A stretch of DNA of 6,494 nucleotides, taken from contig JARIHJ010000016.1 in the NCBI GenBank assembly GCA_029288335.1, positions 1 through 6,494 of the forward strand, given 5' to 3'. Under the pieces are notes generated by a model, which was not told the DNA's origin, searched no databases, and saw only the letters and a program-made list of their open reading frames with translations. Both the position numbers and the translations under genes were made by a program. This document shows positions 6,099 through 6,494 of this stretch, one piece after another (the stretch's first letter is position 1; each line of letters starts with the position of its first letter). This DNA comes from Candidatus Saccharimonadota bacterium. Lineage in GTDB: Bacteria; Patescibacteriota; Saccharimonadia; Saccharimonadales; UBA4665.

Positions 6099-6112
6099 AA
6101 GCTATTTTGTAG
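6093..6112. promoter_or_regulatory. Perfect 8-bp inverted repeat, candidate operator of the ABC operon
   Basis: CTACAAAA (6093-6100), spacer GCTA, then TTTTGTAG (6105-6112). The left arm overlaps the -35 of the ABC promoter, and the site lies about 25 bp upstream of the divergent RNA promoter, so one bound protein could affect both. The dyad resembles a dimeric repressor site; no regulator gene is visible. It is unlikely to be a terminator because it lies between two promoters and no gene ends there. Confidence 0.55.
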
Positions 6113-6134
6113 TAATTTTCGCTAATGTTTGTTT

Positions 6135-6143
6135 TGCTATAAT
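6135..6143 (+). promoter_or_regulatory. Strong extended -10 promoter for the RNA/tRNA-Ser unit
   Basis: TGCTATAAT combines the TG-n extension with the exact consensus TATAAT (6138-6143), the best -10 in the window. Predicted start is near 6150. The -35 region is AT-rich without a clear hexamer. No protein start follows at a useful distance, so the transcript should be RNA: the structured stretch and then tRNA-Ser. Confidence 0.75.
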
Positions 6144-6149
6144 TCTTCT

Positions 6150-6304
6150 AGCTTTCAGGCTTTCAGCAAGCCGAAGGCTTGCCCCAAAATTCTAATCCAA
6201 GGAGTATTAGCGACTGAATGGAATTTTGAGAGGACGACCGTAGCCGCTAGAGCGAAGCTTTTGCTGTCCAAGCAAAACGAGCTAGGCGCGTACGGAAGGA
6301 CGAA
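6150..6304 (+). ncRNA. Structured RNA or long 5' leader ahead of tRNA-Ser, class unknown
   Basis: About 155 nt lie between the promoter and the tRNA. Three helical elements can be drawn. First, a 7-bp hairpin GCAAGCC/GGCTTGC with a GAA loop (6166-6182). Second, CAAAATTC (6185-6192) with GAATTTTG (6221-6228), enclosing TAAT/ATTA and a loop that displays AAGGAG (6199-6204). Third, a long imperfect stem closed by CCGTA/TACGG (6238-6242/6291-6295), with CTAG/CTAG (6247-6250/6282-6285) and TTTTGCT/AGCAAAA (6259-6265/6271-6277) around loop GTCCA. GGACGA occurs on both sides of the third stem (6232-6237, 6298-6303), and its GGAC could pair with loop GTCC as a pseudoknot. I find no signatures of RNase P RNA, tmRNA, SRP RNA or a T-box. 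RNase P cutting the tRNA 5' end would release it as a separate RNA. An alternative is a plain processed leader. Confidence 0.45.
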
Positions 6305-6394
6305 GGAGAGATGCAAGAGCGGTTTAATTGGCACGCTTGGAAAGCGTGTGTGTCAGCAATGGCACCGAGGGTTCGAATCCCTCTCTCTCCGCCA
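6305..6394 (+). tRNA. tRNA-Ser (anticodon GGA), CCA encoded
   Basis: This is a complete class II tRNA. The acceptor stem is GGAGAGA (6305-6311) with TCTCTCC (6384-6390), the discriminator is G6391, and CCA is encoded at 6392-6394. The D stem is CAA/TTG. The anticodon stem CACGC/GCGTG holds loop TTGGAAA (6337-6343) with anticodon GGA (6339-6341), which reads UCC and UCU. The long variable arm is GTGTC/GGCAC around AGCAAT, diagnostic of Ser, Leu or Tyr, and the T arm is GAGGG/CCCTC with loop TTCGAAT. It is probably co-transcribed with the upstream RNA from the promoter at 6135. No terminator follows; the next gene's promoter begins 3 nt after the CCA. Confidence 0.97.
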
Positions 6395-6396
6395 AT

Positions 6397-6425
6397 TTGC
6401 CATTTCTACTAGTAAATTATATTAT
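6397..6425 (+). promoter_or_regulatory. Near-consensus promoter of the 3' partial gene (leaderless)
   Basis: TTGCCA (6397-6402), a spacer of exactly 17 bp, then TATTAT (6420-6425). Each hexamer matches the sigma70 consensus at five of six positions. The -10 ends 6 nt before the ATG at 6432, so the mRNA is predicted to start at the start codon. The -35 begins 3 nt after the tRNA CCA. Confidence 0.65.
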
Positions 6426-6431
6426 ATCCTT

Positions 6432-6494
6432 ATGAAGAATAACGAACGGTTGGAAACTTTTGCCGGATTGTCACTAGCAGCGTTAGCCCTGACA
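6432..6494 (+). CDS. N-terminus of an unidentified protein, 3' truncated
   Basis: Twenty-one codons run from the ATG to the window end. The N-terminus is Met-Lys-Asn-Asn-Glu-Arg-Leu-Glu-Thr-Phe and then turns hydrophobic (Ala-Gly-Leu-Ser-Leu-Ala-Ala-Leu-Ala-Leu). That resembles the start of a membrane helix or signal anchor, but too little is visible to name a family. The start is supported by the promoter ending 6 nt upstream and not by a ribosome binding site. The frame is also open upstream through the tRNA, but that part is not coding. Confidence 0.6.
   Translation, partial: MKNNERLETFAGLSLAALALT

Noticed and set aside
6166..6182. The GAA-loop hairpin as an intrinsic terminator.
   Set aside because: It is followed by CCCC and then A-rich sequence, not a T-run, and it lies just after a strong promoter.
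6150..6304. Assignment of the RNA-like stretch to RNase P RNA, tmRNA, SRP RNA or a T-box leader.
   Set aside because: None of their hallmark sequences could be found (for example the RNase P AGGAAAGTCC-like core, the SRP domain IV core, the tmRNA tag frame, or the T-box motif).
6126..6494. An open frame on the plus strand running from 6126 through the tRNA to the window end.
   Set aside because: It lacks a good start, crosses a complete tRNA and the helical RNA region, and gives the Phe-Glu-Ser-Leu-Ser-Leu-Arg type of peptide typical of translated tRNA-Ser. Only the part from the ATG at 6432 is kept.
1..6494. CRISPR arrays, insertion sequences, phage genes or attachment-site duplications.
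   Set aside because: No spaced direct repeats, transposase or integrase motifs, or duplicated tRNA 3' ends were seen.
1..6494. Recoding of TGA as Gly, as in some CPR lineages.
   Set aside because: TGA ends the ABC ATPase in the ATGA overlap with the permease, no gene needs in-frame TGA, and the other stops are TAA or TAG. The standard code fits.

Overview
The window looks like an end of a metagenomic contig from a small-genome bacterium of intermediate GC. I favour a Patescibacteria/CPR lineage such as Saccharibacteria, at low to moderate confidence. The reasons are a mix of actinobacterial-type proteins (a MarP-like CvpA–serine protease and a VKOR with C-x7-C spacing), very tight packing, first genes that appear to be translated from leaderless mRNAs, and the standard code (TGA ends the ABC ATPase gene). 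The first 14 bases match the 3' end of the Nextera transposase mosaic end. They are almost certainly untrimmed adapter, so genomic sequence starts at about base 15.

Layout, left to right. (i) The C-terminal end of a RecB/AddB-type PD-(D/E)XK nuclease (+), cut off at its 5' end. (ii) A MarP-like membrane serine protease (-), whose stop codon overlaps that of the nuclease. (iii) A VKOR-family disulfide-forming membrane protein (+), divergent from the protease. (iv) An NRAMP-superfamily metal transporter (+) with non-canonical substrate-site motifs. (v) A two-gene MacB/LolCDE-type ABC transporter operon (-; ATPase then permease), convergent with the transporter gene and separated from it by 1 bp. 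(vi) A 368-bp non-coding block (6064-6431) holding the ABC promoter, a perfect palindrome, a strong extended -10 promoter, about 155 nt of apparently structured RNA of unknown class, and a tRNA-Ser(GGA). (vii) The first 21 codons of a further gene (+), preceded by a near-consensus promoter.

The protein genes mostly serve the cell envelope. The VKOR would make disulfides outside the membrane, and the MarP homologue carries the two cysteines (C212, C393) that form a structural disulfide in mycobacterial MarP, so the divergent pair may be functionally linked. The ABC pair would act on lipoproteins, peptides or drugs at the membrane, and the NRAMP relative imports a divalent cation.

The most interesting signals are regulatory. 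Three genes (VKOR, ABC ATPase, the 3' partial gene) each have a -10-like hexamer ending exactly 6 nt before the ATG, which predicts transcription starting at the A of the start codon. The one internal operon gene, the permease, instead has a perfect Shine-Dalgarno AAGGAG. An 11-bp inverted repeat turns into two outward-facing extended -10 elements between protease and VKOR, which suggests the protease starts 6 codons later than its longest frame. The RNA-like stretch ahead of tRNA-Ser is the best candidate for something undescribed.
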